The translations under genes were made by a program, and so were the position numbers. 5,335 nt of DNA from JANPBY01 sp031430645 (GTDB taxonomy: Bacteria > Actinomycetota > Actinomycetes > DATJPE01). The DNA lies in the NCBI GenBank assembly GCA_031430645.1, contig JANPBY010000005.1, forward strand, positions 1 to 5,335, written 5' to 3'. Positions 1 through 5,335 of the stretch are shown piece by piece. The stretch's first letter is position 1. Each line of letters opens with the position of its first letter. The notes under the pieces are model-generated. The model saw only the letters and a program-made list of their open reading frames with translations, did not search any database and had not been told where the DNA came from.

Positions 1-2
1 TC

Positions 3-119
3 GAAGGCAACCCCGCCGGCACCCTCACCTTCACCGACCGACACGGACAACTCATCGGGACCAGCACCCCGAAATCAGGTCCCGACAACAACACCCTCCC
101 CTGGGACGACGCCGCCTGA
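3..119 (+). CDS. C-terminal fragment, possibly DUF222/HNH endonuclease family protein
   Basis: The frame is open from the left edge and ends at TGA 117-119, giving 38 residues; the 5' part lies outside the window. The fragment contains GTLTFTDRHGQ (residues 6-16), then a Ser/Thr/Pro-rich stretch and a terminal LPWDDAA. A short beta-strand followed by D-x-H-G and a polar Pro-rich tail resembles the end of actinobacterial DUF222 proteins carrying a C-terminal HNH nuclease domain (the 13E12-repeat family), where this segment follows the HNH zinc/histidine region. The diagnostic HNH residues would be upstream, so the family call is from tail resemblance only. The coding call is supported by an open frame with GC-rich third positions (mostly C). 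It is convergent with the oxidoreductase gene, with 23 bp between the two stops and no clear terminator hairpin there. Confidence 0.5.
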   Translation, partial: EGNPAGTLTFTDRHGQLIGTSTPKSGPDNNTLPWDDAA

Positions 120-142
120 AGATCGACCATCAGCGTCGAACC

Positions 143-970
143 TCAGGTGGGTGGCCCGTCCGCGACGCGACGCCGCATCTCCTCCGGAGACCCGCGGAAC
201 CACCCGATCGTCTCCACCCACCAGGTGAGGCCGGCCGCGGCGTAGTCATCGAGGGACACCTCGCTCGGCGATGACCCCTCGATGGCTACCTCCATAGGCG
301 GCAATCCAGGATCGCGATGGGACTTGGCATACTCCACTGCTTCGGCCAGCAGGTCAGGACGTACGTTCTCCGGTACCGAGACGCCACGGAAGGTCGGGAA
401 CAGCCCCTCGTAGCGCGCCGCGCGACGGAAGGCCGGTCGAGACGGCCACGTCCCCGCGACCCAGATCGGGATCCGAGGTTGTTGCACGGGGACCGGCCTA
501 AAGCCGGATGGCGTACGCGCTCGGTAGTGCTCCCCCGCGTGATCGACCGACTCTCCGGTCCACAGCGCGGTGACGACCTCCAGGGCCTCGTCGAGCATCT
601 GCCCGCGCACAACTCGGTCCGTCTGGTCGCCGAAGGACTCGAACTCCTCCTCGTCGTGCGCCCCGAGGCCGACCCCGACGATCAACCGTCCGCCCGACAA
701 CCGATCGAGAGCGACCGTCTCGCGGGCCACCTTGGCCGGACGCCGACGAGCCAGCGGTGTCACCATGGCACCGAGAAGGACCCGCTCGGTCACCATCGCC
801 ATCGCGGCGAGAGCCACCTGCGGATCGGTGGCCGGCTCGCCGAGCCGGCTGAGGTGGTCCCAGCAGAAGACCGCGTCCCAGCCGGACTCCTCCGCGAGCT
901 CTGCAAGGTCGGCGAGAACCCGCGGATCGGCGTAGTCACCGAGATTGGGGATCCCCACCGCGAAGCGCAT
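143..970 (-). CDS. LLM-class (luciferase-like) flavin/F420-dependent oxidoreductase
   Basis: This 275-residue protein belongs to the bacterial luciferase-like TIM-barrel family; many actinobacterial members use F420 or FMN for oxidation, reduction or monooxygenation of small organics. Visible family signatures are the N-terminal strand MRFAVGIPNLG (1-11), AEESGWDAVFCWDHL (26-40), the block VARETVALDRLSGGRLIVGVGLG (81-103), the helix LDEALEVVTALWTGE (126-140) followed by GEHY (146-149), and PRIPIWVAG (165-173). The C-terminus WWVETIGWF...SPEEMRRRVADGPP (250-274) matches the usual end of this subgroup. Length is at the short end of the 270-350 residues typical for the family. No signal peptide or membrane segment is seen, so it is probably cytosolic. 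ATG at 970 is preferred because it begins the first barrel strand directly and has a TAGCCT hexamer 7 nt upstream, suggesting leaderless translation; no Shine-Dalgarno is present. It lies 66 bp downstream of the CocE/NonD gene on the same strand, so read-through is possible. Substrate and exact cofactor cannot be told. Confidence 0.93.
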   Translation of the reverse strand: MRFAVGIPNLGDYADPRVLADLAELAEESGWDAVFCWDHLSRLGEPATDPQVALAAMAMVTERVLLGAMVTPLARRRPAKVARETVALDRLSGGRLIVGVGLGAHDEEEFESFGDQTDRVVRGQMLDEALEVVTALWTGESVDHAGEHYRARTPSGFRPVPVQQPRIPIWVAGTWPSRPAFRRAARYEGLFPTFRGVSVPENVRPDLLAEAVEYAKSHRDPGLPPMEVAIEGSSPSEVSLDDYAAAGLTWWVETIGWFRGSPEEMRRRVADGPPT

Positions 971-977
971 GCGCGCG

Positions 978-983
978 AGGCTA
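978..983 (-). promoter_or_regulatory. Putative -10 hexamer of a leaderless promoter for the LLM oxidoreductase
   Basis: On the minus strand the sequence reads TAGCCT, fitting the actinobacterial TANNNT -10 pattern, with exactly 7 nt before the ATG at 970. That spacing would put transcription start at or next to the start codon. No Shine-Dalgarno lies at a useful distance, which agrees with leaderless initiation. A -35 is not convincing: the position 17 nt upstream reads GTCAGT. This is inference from pattern and spacing. Confidence 0.4.
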
Positions 984-993
984 GTCCGCCGTA

Positions 994-1007
994 GGTCACG
1001 ACTGACC
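994..1007. promoter_or_regulatory. Inverted repeat GGTCA-N4-TGACC upstream of the oxidoreductase, possible operator
   Basis: Perfect 5-bp arms GGTCA (994-998) and TGACC (1003-1007) flank CGAC, a 14-bp dyad suited in size to a dimeric repressor site. It lies 24-37 bp upstream of the oxidoreductase start and overlaps where a -35 element would sit relative to the TAGCCT hexamer. No regulator is encoded in the window. A short dyad of this kind can arise by chance in GC-rich DNA. Confidence 0.25.
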
Positions 1008-1020
1008 GGAGATAGGCGAT

Positions 1021-1036
1021 CCGCTCGGCTAAGCGG
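1021..1036 (-). terminator. Weak hairpin directly after the CocE/NonD stop codon
   Basis: Immediately after the TGA of the hydrolase, the minus strand can form a 5-bp stem CCGCT/AGCGG with a 6-nt loop (TAGCCG). No U-run follows, so it is not a canonical intrinsic terminator; it might slow polymerase or protect a 3' end, or be chance. Transcription could well continue into the oxidoreductase gene. Confidence 0.2.
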
Positions 1037-2977
1037 TCAACGGCGGGGGAAGGTGCGCTCCCAGGACCGGCGCGCCACCTCTACGTCCCCCTCGAGGCAC
1101 ACCAACTCGATCGTGACGTCGTACGACTGCGGTGTGGCGCGTACGTCGAGTGTCGCTCGGGACGTGAGGGCAACCGCGTCGGGTACGGCGTAGCGCATCG
1201 TGAAGGACACGTCGGACTCGGCGCGCTGCTCGAAGGTGGCGGTGTCGACCGAGACCCGCCCGGCGTAGTGCTCGACGACAGTCCCGTACGGCGCTTCATA
1301 CTCCGAACCGTGATCGATGACGCAGGTGGTCATCCCCGCCAGAATGTCGCGCTCGACTCGCCACACCACACCCTCCGCGACCTCTCCTGAGACTTCATCG
1401 CCCGCGACGAATTCCGGGACCGGCCAAGGTGAAGGCTCCTCCATGACTGGGAGCTCGAGCCGTCCTGCCTGCACGTGCAGGGTTACCGGTTCAGGCGGCG
1501 CCGCGGTGTTCGGCCAGTCCGCACCTGCCACCGACAGCCGCAGCTTGTGTCCACGGGCGAACTTCCAGGTTGTCGCTTCAAGCTCGACGGCGACCTCGTA
1601 AGCCTGGCCTGGGACCAACGGCTTTCGCTCGGCTAGTGAGTCCCGGGCATCAAGGTCGAGCAGCCCGCGGGTGATCAGCGTCGACGTGCCGTCGACGAAC
1701 AGGTCGCACAGCTTGACCGACACCTGCGCCGACGGCTTGTCGGCGGCCACAGTGAGGTGCAGGACCGGGTTGCCCGCAAGCTCGACCTCCTCGGCTTCGA
1801 AATCCCACGTGAGGGAGTCTGCGTCGTCGTGCCGCTGATCCAACGGCTGGCCATAGGGCAGGTGGCCTGCACACGAGATCCAGGCGGCGGTACCGACGTC
1901 TGGTCGCACCGGGTACGGCCGGCGTCCGAGGATGTTCAGGGTGCGAGTCCCCGAACGCGGCGAGGGCCACTCCTCCGCCCGCCAGTAGCCGGGCAGGGTG
2001 TCGAGATCAGGAGCGGGTCTGTGCGACCCACGGACGTACCAAAGCGCCTCCGGCTCGGAGTCGACGCCGTTCTCGACGCCGCGCAACCAGCGGTCCCACC
2101 AGCGAACCATCTCCGGCACCAGGTCGATCCGCGGGCCGGGAGCCGAGCTGCTCGGCGAGGCGTGCGCCCAAGGACCGGCGAGCAGCCGACGCGGGACGTC
2201 GTTGCGGGCCAGCGCCTCCATCGTGCGGAAGGAGTTGTTGCGATAGCCGTCGGCCCAGCCGACGACGATCATCGTCGGGCACTGGATGCGGTCGTAGTCG
2301 GGGCGCACCGAGCCGTGCCGCCAGTAGGCGCCGTCGGTGGCGTTCTCCAGCCAGGTGAACAGCCACGGCTCGTGCTCGTCGATGCGCGCCAGCCACTCCT
2401 CGCGCCAGCCCTCGCCCCAGACGGCCGGCACGGGCGGCAACGCGTTCATCGGCGTCATGTAGTGGCAGTAGTCGATGAGGTCGAGCCACTTCAATACGCC
2501 GCCGAGGTAGTGCACGTCGTCGGTGTAGCGGTCGTCGGTGGCATAGATCGCACAGATCGCCTTGAGCGCCTCGGGGCGTTCGCAGGCCATCTGCAGGGAG
2601 TTGAAGCCGCTGTAGGAGGTGCCGTACATCCCCACCGAACCGCTACACCACTCCTGCCCCGCCAGCCAGGCGATGACCTCGTGCAGGTCGGCCTGCTCCT
2701 GGGCGGGGTACTCGTCGGTCGCCCGGCCGCCGCTGCTCCCGGTGCCCCGCAGATCGAGTCGCGCCACGGCATAGCCGTATTCGTCGCGCAGCCGCTCGTA
2801 CTCCTCGGAGTACGACGTCGAGGTCATGTCGTCCTTGCGATAGGGCAACGCCTCGAGGATGCACGGCTGCGGTCCGCCGGCCGGGTCCGGCAGATGGAGG
2901 GTGACCGACAAGCGGATCCCGTCGGCCATCGGGAGCCAGGCGTCGACGCGAGAGCCCTTCCCGGGCGACTCCGTCAC
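1037..2977 (-). CDS. CocE/NonD-family alpha/beta hydrolase (Xaa-Pro dipeptidyl-peptidase/esterase type)
   Basis: A 646-residue serine hydrolase of the family that includes cocaine esterase, nonactin hydrolase and X-Pro dipeptidyl peptidases (Peptidase S15 fold); it cleaves ester or amide bonds. Visible features: oxyanion-type Tyr46 in EALPYRKDD (42-50); DLRGTGSSGG (75-84); nucleophile Ser121 in GTSYSG (119-124); acid Asp243 in VVGWADGY (238-245); His272 in AGPWAH (267-272). A helical cap lies roughly at 145-230, then a C-terminal jelly-roll (about 300-510) ending in RLELPV (506-511). A further 130-odd residues, rich in predicted beta-strand (Val/Thr alternation), extend beyond the roughly 570 residues of cocaine esterase. 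No signal peptide is seen, so it is likely cytosolic. It starts with GTG inside the stop of the upstream P1 peptidase gene (GTGA, 4-bp overlap) and has no strong Shine-Dalgarno, implying translational coupling. The substrate is unknown; cocaine or nonactin activity should not be assumed. Confidence 0.95.
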   Translation of the reverse strand: MTESPGKGSRVDAWLPMADGIRLSVTLHLPDPAGGPQPCILEALPYRKDDMTSTSYSEEYERLRDEYGYAVARLDLRGTGSSGGRATDEYPAQEQADLHEVIAWLAGQEWCSGSVGMYGTSYSGFNSLQMACERPEALKAICAIYATDDRYTDDVHYLGGVLKWLDLIDYCHYMTPMNALPPVPAVWGEGWREEWLARIDEHEPWLFTWLENATDGAYWRHGSVRPDYDRIQCPTMIVVGWADGYRNNSFRTMEALARNDVPRRLLAGPWAHASPSSSAPGPRIDLVPEMVRWWDRWLRGVENGVDSEPEALWYVRGSHRPAPDLDTLPGYWRAEEWPSPRSGTRTLNILGRRPYPVRPDVGTAAWISCAGHLPYGQPLDQRHDDADSLTWDFEAEEVELAGNPVLHLTVAADKPSAQVSVKLCDLFVDGTSTLITRGLLDLDARDSLAERKPLVPGQAYEVAVELEATTWKFARGHKLRLSVAGADWPNTAAPPEPVTLHVQAGRLELPVMEEPSPWPVPEFVAGDEVSGEVAEGVVWRVERDILAGMTTCVIDHGSEYEAPYGTVVEHYAGRVSVDTATFEQRAESDVSFTMRYAVPDAVALTSRATLDVRATPQSYDVTIELVCLEGDVEVARRSWERTFPRR

Positions 2978-4095
2978 GCCGGATTCGCCGTGATCCGACC
3001 AGCTGCGAGCAACAAGTCTCGTACGTGCTCCGCCGGCAGTGCGTGTGCCACTCGCCCTTGCCAGCCCCGCATCGTCGTCGCCATCATCATCGAGTTGAGC
3101 ACCGCCTCCTCGCTGGCCTCGACCACAGCAGCGAACAGCGGATTGAGCGCTGACCCGGTCAACGGCATCCCCTGCAACGCACCGGCGCGATCAGCCCGGA
3201 CCCCTAGGGCCGCCGCGAAGAAGATCTCGCCGCTGCCATGGGTGGCTACCGACCCGGCACGGGCCAAACCGAGACCGACCCGGCGCGCAAGTCGGGCGCA
3301 GTCAGCCCCGTCCAGCGGCGCGTCGGTCACGACGATCCCGATGCACGAGCCTTCGTCGTTGGGCACACACCCCGGCACGCTCTTCGGCAGCAAACGGCCG
3401 ACCGGCACCCCGTCGACAGTGAGCCGGTCGCGCTCGCCGAAATTGGTCATCAACAAGACGGCGACCGTATGCCCGGACGGGACGACCCGGGACGCCGTAC
3501 CGATCCCACCCTTGAAACCGAGACAGAGCATTCCGGTTCCTGATCCGACCGCCCCCTCTGCAGGTGGCAGCAAGGACCCGACCGAGTCCTTGGCCTCCTG
3601 CCAGGCCACGCGCACATCGTTCTCGGTCACCTGCATCCGGCGGATGTCGTTGAGCCACGAGTCGTCGCACTCACCGACCACGGGGATGACGACCTGTTCG
3701 TTGGCCAGAGGCTCCTCCTCGAGCATCAGGACGCAAGCGGCGTCATAGACCCGACCGAGCTGCATCGTCGAGGTCAAAAGGATGGGCGTCTCGAGCAACC
3801 GCCACTCGCGCGCGGTGAGCAGGCCCGTGAGTTCACCAGCACCGTTGAGGACTGCACCGCCGGCGGGAATCGGCCGGGTGAAGGCATCGTCGGCGAGCCG
3901 GAGCACCGTCACGCCGGTTCGCGCGATTCCGCGCCCCTCCGGCGGGTCGGGCTCGTCCCGCGAGACAGTCGCGTGCCCCAGCCCCACCCCCGGCACATCG
4001 AGGACGGAGTTGGTCGGGCCGCTCGGGAGCAGGCCGATCCTGATTCCCAGGTCAGCAGCGCGAGGCATGGTCGGCATCCTGCCGTACGTCGGCAC
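2974..4095 (-). CDS. P1-family aminopeptidase/D-esterase (DmpA/BapA-like, peptidase family S58)
   Basis: A 373-residue Ntn-type hydrolase homologous to DmpA and the beta-aminopeptidases BapA. The precursor self-cleaves and the new N-terminal Ser is the nucleophile. The cleavage site is visible as DEG/SCIGIVVTDAPL, with Ser250 following Gly249, giving a predicted large subunit of 249 and a small one of 124 residues. Other signatures: VPGVGLGHAT (34-43), GSGTGM (184-189), FKGGIGTASR (194-203), MTNFG (216-220, with oxyanion Asn218) and HGSGEIF (286-292, with Ser288 and Glu290). The Tyr proposed near position 146 in DmpA appears here as Ser146-Trp147. No signal peptide is seen. The family cleaves N-terminal residues from peptides and amides, including D- and beta-amino acids. 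The GTG at 4095 is chosen because AGGAGGGAGG lies 7 nt upstream; the ATG at 4218 would run through the divergent deacetylase gene, and ATGs at 4077 and 4068 are weaker options. It is first in an operon with the CocE/NonD gene. Confidence 0.95.
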   Translation of the reverse strand: MPTYGRMPTMPRAADLGIRIGLLPSGPTNSVLDVPGVGLGHATVSRDEPDPPEGRGIARTGVTVLRLADDAFTRPIPAGGAVLNGAGELTGLLTAREWRLLETPILLTSTMQLGRVYDAACVLMLEEEPLANEQVVIPVVGECDDSWLNDIRRMQVTENDVRVAWQEAKDSVGSLLPPAEGAVGSGTGMLCLGFKGGIGTASRVVPSGHTVAVLLMTNFGERDRLTVDGVPVGRLLPKSVPGCVPNDEGSCIGIVVTDAPLDGADCARLARRVGLGLARAGSVATHGSGEIFFAAALGVRADRAGALQGMPLTGSALNPLFAAVVEASEEAVLNSMMMATTMRGWQGRVAHALPAEHVRDLLLAAGRITANPA

Positions 4096-4102
4096 GCCAG
4101 CG

Positions 4103-4112
4103 CCTCCCTCCT
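4103..4112 (-). promoter_or_regulatory. Strong Shine-Dalgarno fixing the GTG start of the P1 peptidase
   Basis: The minus strand reads AGGAGGGAGG, with 7 nt between its last base and the GTG at 4095. This is an excellent anti-16S match and the main reason to prefer the GTG over the ATG at 4218. The next in-frame ATG (4077) is 18 nt further into the gene and too far from this site. Confidence 0.8.
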
Positions 4113-4120
4113 GGCATGCT
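4113..4120. promoter_or_regulatory. Putative shared, back-to-back -10 element in the 31-bp divergent gap
   Basis: The palindrome GCATGC (4114-4119) sits between the two divergent starts. On the + strand, CATGCT ends 6 nt before the deacetylase GTG at 4127, the spacing expected for a leaderless transcript. On the minus strand, CATGCC (4113-4118) lies just upstream of the peptidase Shine-Dalgarno; a start 7 nt beyond it would give a very short leader and clip part of that site. Neither direction shows a recognisable -35. The + direction is the better supported; minus-strand transcription may instead start further upstream inside the deacetylase gene. Confidence 0.35.
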
Positions 4121-4126
4121 CGATGC

Positions 4127-5194
4127 GTGAGCGTGCGGACGACCCTGGTGTGGAGCGACGACGTGCGCCTCCATGAGCCCGCGGCCGAGATCTGGATAGG
4201 GGTCCGGACGCCTGGCACTGAGGTGCCTCACCGAGCTGTCCTGATCCGGGAGGCCTGCCGGATCGCGGGCGCACCCGAGGTCGCTGCCACCATCCACGAT
4301 GACGAGATCCTGGCCGCGCTGCATGACCCGGGGCTCCTCAACCACCTTGAGCACGTGTACGCCGCGTGGACCGTCTCGGGGATCCCCGAGGAGGTCGGCC
4401 AGGACCGGGTGGTCCCCTACGTCTTCCCCCTGCCCGGCCTCGTGGGCAGCCTGCCGGTGCGCGAGCCAACCGCGGTCCATGCCCGGGCCGGGCGCTGGTG
4501 CTACGACACCATGACGCTGGTCGGACCCGGCACCTGGACGGCTGCGCGGGCAGCGGTCGACGTCGCCGAGACGGCAGCCGACCTGGTCGCCTCTGGCGCC
4601 ACGCGAAGCGCCTACGCCCTGTGCCGTCCGCCGGGGCACCACGCGAGCCGCGAAGGCTTCGGCGGCTCCTGCTACCTCAACAATGCGGCCGTCGCGGCCG
4701 AAACGTTGCGCCGCGCTGGCCACGAGCGGGTGGCCGTCGTCGACGTTGACGCGCACCATGGCAATGGGACGCAGGCGATCTTCTACAAGCGCGCCGACGT
4801 GCTCTATGCCTCCCTGCACGTGGATCCGGGGGCCGGGTGGTTCCCGCACTACGTCGGCTTCGGCGACGAAACTGGCTCCGGCGCGGGCATAGGCGCCACC
4901 CTCAACCTGCCGCTCGCCCCCGGTTCGGGCGACCAGTCCTGGCTAGGCGCTATCGACCGGTTATGCGACGCGGTCACGGCGTACGGCGCGACGGCTTTGG
5001 TCGTCTCGCTCGGGGTGGATGCGGCGCTCCATGATCCCGAAAGCCCACTCCAGGTCTCGACGCAGGGATACGCCGGGGCGGGCGAACACCTCGCCAACCT
5101 GGGGCTGCCGACGGTGCACGTCCAGGAGGGCGGCTACCACCTCCCAACGATTGGCGAACTCGTCGTAGCCTTCCTAGCCCCGTTCAACGCCTGA
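4127..5194 (+). CDS. Class II HDAC/acetylpolyamine amidohydrolase-like zinc deacetylase
   Basis: A 355-residue member of the arginase/deacetylase fold, removing acetyl or other acyl groups from amines (acetylpolyamines, acyl-lysine or small acyl-amides). The catalytic set is complete: tandem His171-His172 in RPPGHHA (167-173), the FGGSCYLNN loop (178-186), VDVDAHHGNGTQ (205-216) with relay Asp206 and zinc ligands Asp208 and His210, third zinc ligand Asp298 in SLGVDA (294-299), and transition-state Tyr337 in EGGY (334-337). The N-terminal WSDDVRLHEPAAEIW (9-23) and the insert around VVPYVFPLPG (95-104) are typical of the bacterial acetylpolyamine branch. GTG at 4127 (or 4133) is chosen: the frame is open back to 3782, but that part is antisense to the peptidase gene. 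There is no Shine-Dalgarno; the upstream strand is the complement of the peptidase's site, and CATGCT at leaderless spacing supports 4127. No signal peptide, so likely cytosolic. It is divergent from the peptidase and possibly co-regulated with it. Confidence 0.93.
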   Translation: MSVRTTLVWSDDVRLHEPAAEIWIGVRTPGTEVPHRAVLIREACRIAGAPEVAATIHDDEILAALHDPGLLNHLEHVYAAWTVSGIPEEVGQDRVVPYVFPLPGLVGSLPVREPTAVHARAGRWCYDTMTLVGPGTWTAARAAVDVAETAADLVASGATRSAYALCRPPGHHASREGFGGSCYLNNAAVAAETLRRAGHERVAVVDVDAHHGNGTQAIFYKRADVLYASLHVDPGAGWFPHYVGFGDETGSGAGIGATLNLPLAPGSGDQSWLGAIDRLCDAVTAYGATALVVSLGVDAALHDPESPLQVSTQGYAGAGEHLANLGLPTVHVQEGGYHLPTIGELVVAFLAPFNA

Positions 5195-5203
5195 CCCGCC
5201 ACA

Positions 5204-5335
5204 TCACCAGGGGACGACGGTGCGGTCTTCCCACAAGAGGCCGGTTTCAGGGAGGTCCCCGGCCGGTGTGCGGCTCTCGCGGGTCGCCAGCCAGACGACC
5301 GTGTCAGCGCCATGCTCGGCCGAGCGCGGCGCCTC
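5204..5335 (-). CDS. SDR-family oxidoreductase, C-terminal 43 residues
   Basis: The minus-strand frame is open from the right edge to TGA at 5206-5204; the start and catalytic Tyr-x-x-x-Lys region are outside the window. The visible piece contains SAEHGADTVVWLAT, then a glycine-containing loop, and ends LLWEDRTVVPW. In NAD(P)-dependent short-chain dehydrogenases of the retinol-dehydrogenase/DHRS12-like type, the C-terminus typically reads (E)xGADTxVWLA, then a short turn, then F/W-x-D-R-x-x-x-P, and this fits closely. The usual substrates are alcohols, ketones or aldehydes, but none can be assigned from the tail. It is convergent with the deacetylase gene, 9 bp between stops, with no room for a conventional terminator between them; it belongs to a separate transcription unit. 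Confidence 0.8.
   Translation of the reverse strand, partial: EAPRSAEHGADTVVWLATRESRTPAGDLPETGLLWEDRTVVPW

Noticed and set aside
120..142. Terminator or attachment site between the left-edge fragment and the oxidoreductase
   Set aside because: The 23 bp show no hairpin with a T-run and no repeat that recurs elsewhere in the window.
831..849. Perfect inverted repeat GCCGGCTCG-C-CGAGCCGGC
   Set aside because: It lies inside the oxidoreductase coding sequence, encodes ordinary family residues (RLGEPA), has only one central base so the stem cannot close fully, and is made of common GC-rich words; chance is likely.
317..994. + strand open frame of 225 codons antisense to the oxidoreductase
   Set aside because: Its composition is Arg/Pro/Gly-rich without a family signature, whereas the opposite strand encodes a textbook luciferase-like protein.
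2260..2276. Short palindrome CGACGAT-C-ATCGTCG
   Set aside because: It encodes the conserved core strand TMIVVGW of the hydrolase before the catalytic Asp; repeated GAC/ATC codons explain it.
1757..3748. Very long + strand open frame (663 codons) antisense to the hydrolase and peptidase genes
   Set aside because: It is the GC-rich mirror of two genes with clear catalytic motifs. Its translation is low-complexity, Arg/Pro/Ala/Val-rich and has no recognisable domain, and no start signal is evident.
3782..4126. 115-residue N-terminal extension of the deacetylase frame
   Set aside because: It is entirely antisense to the peptidase or in the promoter gap and is Ser/Pro/Arg-rich without homology features; the deacetylase fold begins at the TTLVWSDD strand just after GTG 4127.
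4096..4218. 41-residue N-terminal extension of the P1 peptidase from ATG 4218
   Set aside because: It would overlap the start of the divergent deacetylase, its residues do not resemble the family N-terminus, and an excellent Shine-Dalgarno directs initiation at GTG 4095.
5195..5203. Possible bidirectional terminator between the deacetylase and SDR genes
   Set aside because: Only 9 bp separate the stops, and I could not find a convincing hairpin with a T-run in either direction.

Overview
This is a compact, high-GC window that looks actinobacterial, plausibly Nocardioidaceae or a relative. That placement is an inference from the strong GC bias, the frequent GTG starts, starts with no Shine-Dalgarno but a -10-like hexamer at leaderless distance, and an F420-type luciferase-like oxidoreductase. 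No ribosomal or marker gene is present to confirm it.

Layout, left to right. Bases 3-119 hold the last 38 codons of a + strand gene, possibly a DUF222/HNH endonuclease family member. Three complete genes then lie on the minus strand: an LLM-class flavin-dependent oxidoreductase (143-970), a CocE/NonD-family alpha/beta hydrolase (1037-2977) and a P1-family (DmpA/BapA-type) self-cleaving aminopeptidase (2974-4095). In transcription order the peptidase comes first. The hydrolase start overlaps its stop by four bases (GTGA), and the oxidoreductase follows after 66 bp with its own putative promoter. On the + strand, starting only 31 bp from the peptidase start, is a class II histone-deacetylase/acetylpolyamine-amidohydrolase-like zinc deacetylase (4127-5194). 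Its stop lies 9 bp from the stop of a convergent minus-strand SDR-family gene, of which only the last 43 codons are in the window (5204-5335).

Functionally, the centre of the window is a divergent cluster of three cytosolic amide/ester-bond hydrolases of unrelated folds: a P1 peptidase, a serine alpha/beta hydrolase and a zinc amidohydrolase. A flavin oxidoreductase and perhaps an SDR lie beside them. All catalytic residues I would look for in the three hydrolases are visible, except one accessory Tyr in the P1 enzyme. A reasonable inference is a small catabolic or detoxification module for an N-acylated or esterified amine or amino-acid-like compound, but no substrate can be read from the sequence and no transporter or regulator is in view.

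There is no intergenic stretch over 100 bp. I saw no tRNA, rRNA, CRISPR array, insertion sequence or phage gene. Several long reading frames antisense to these genes are GC-driven shadows.
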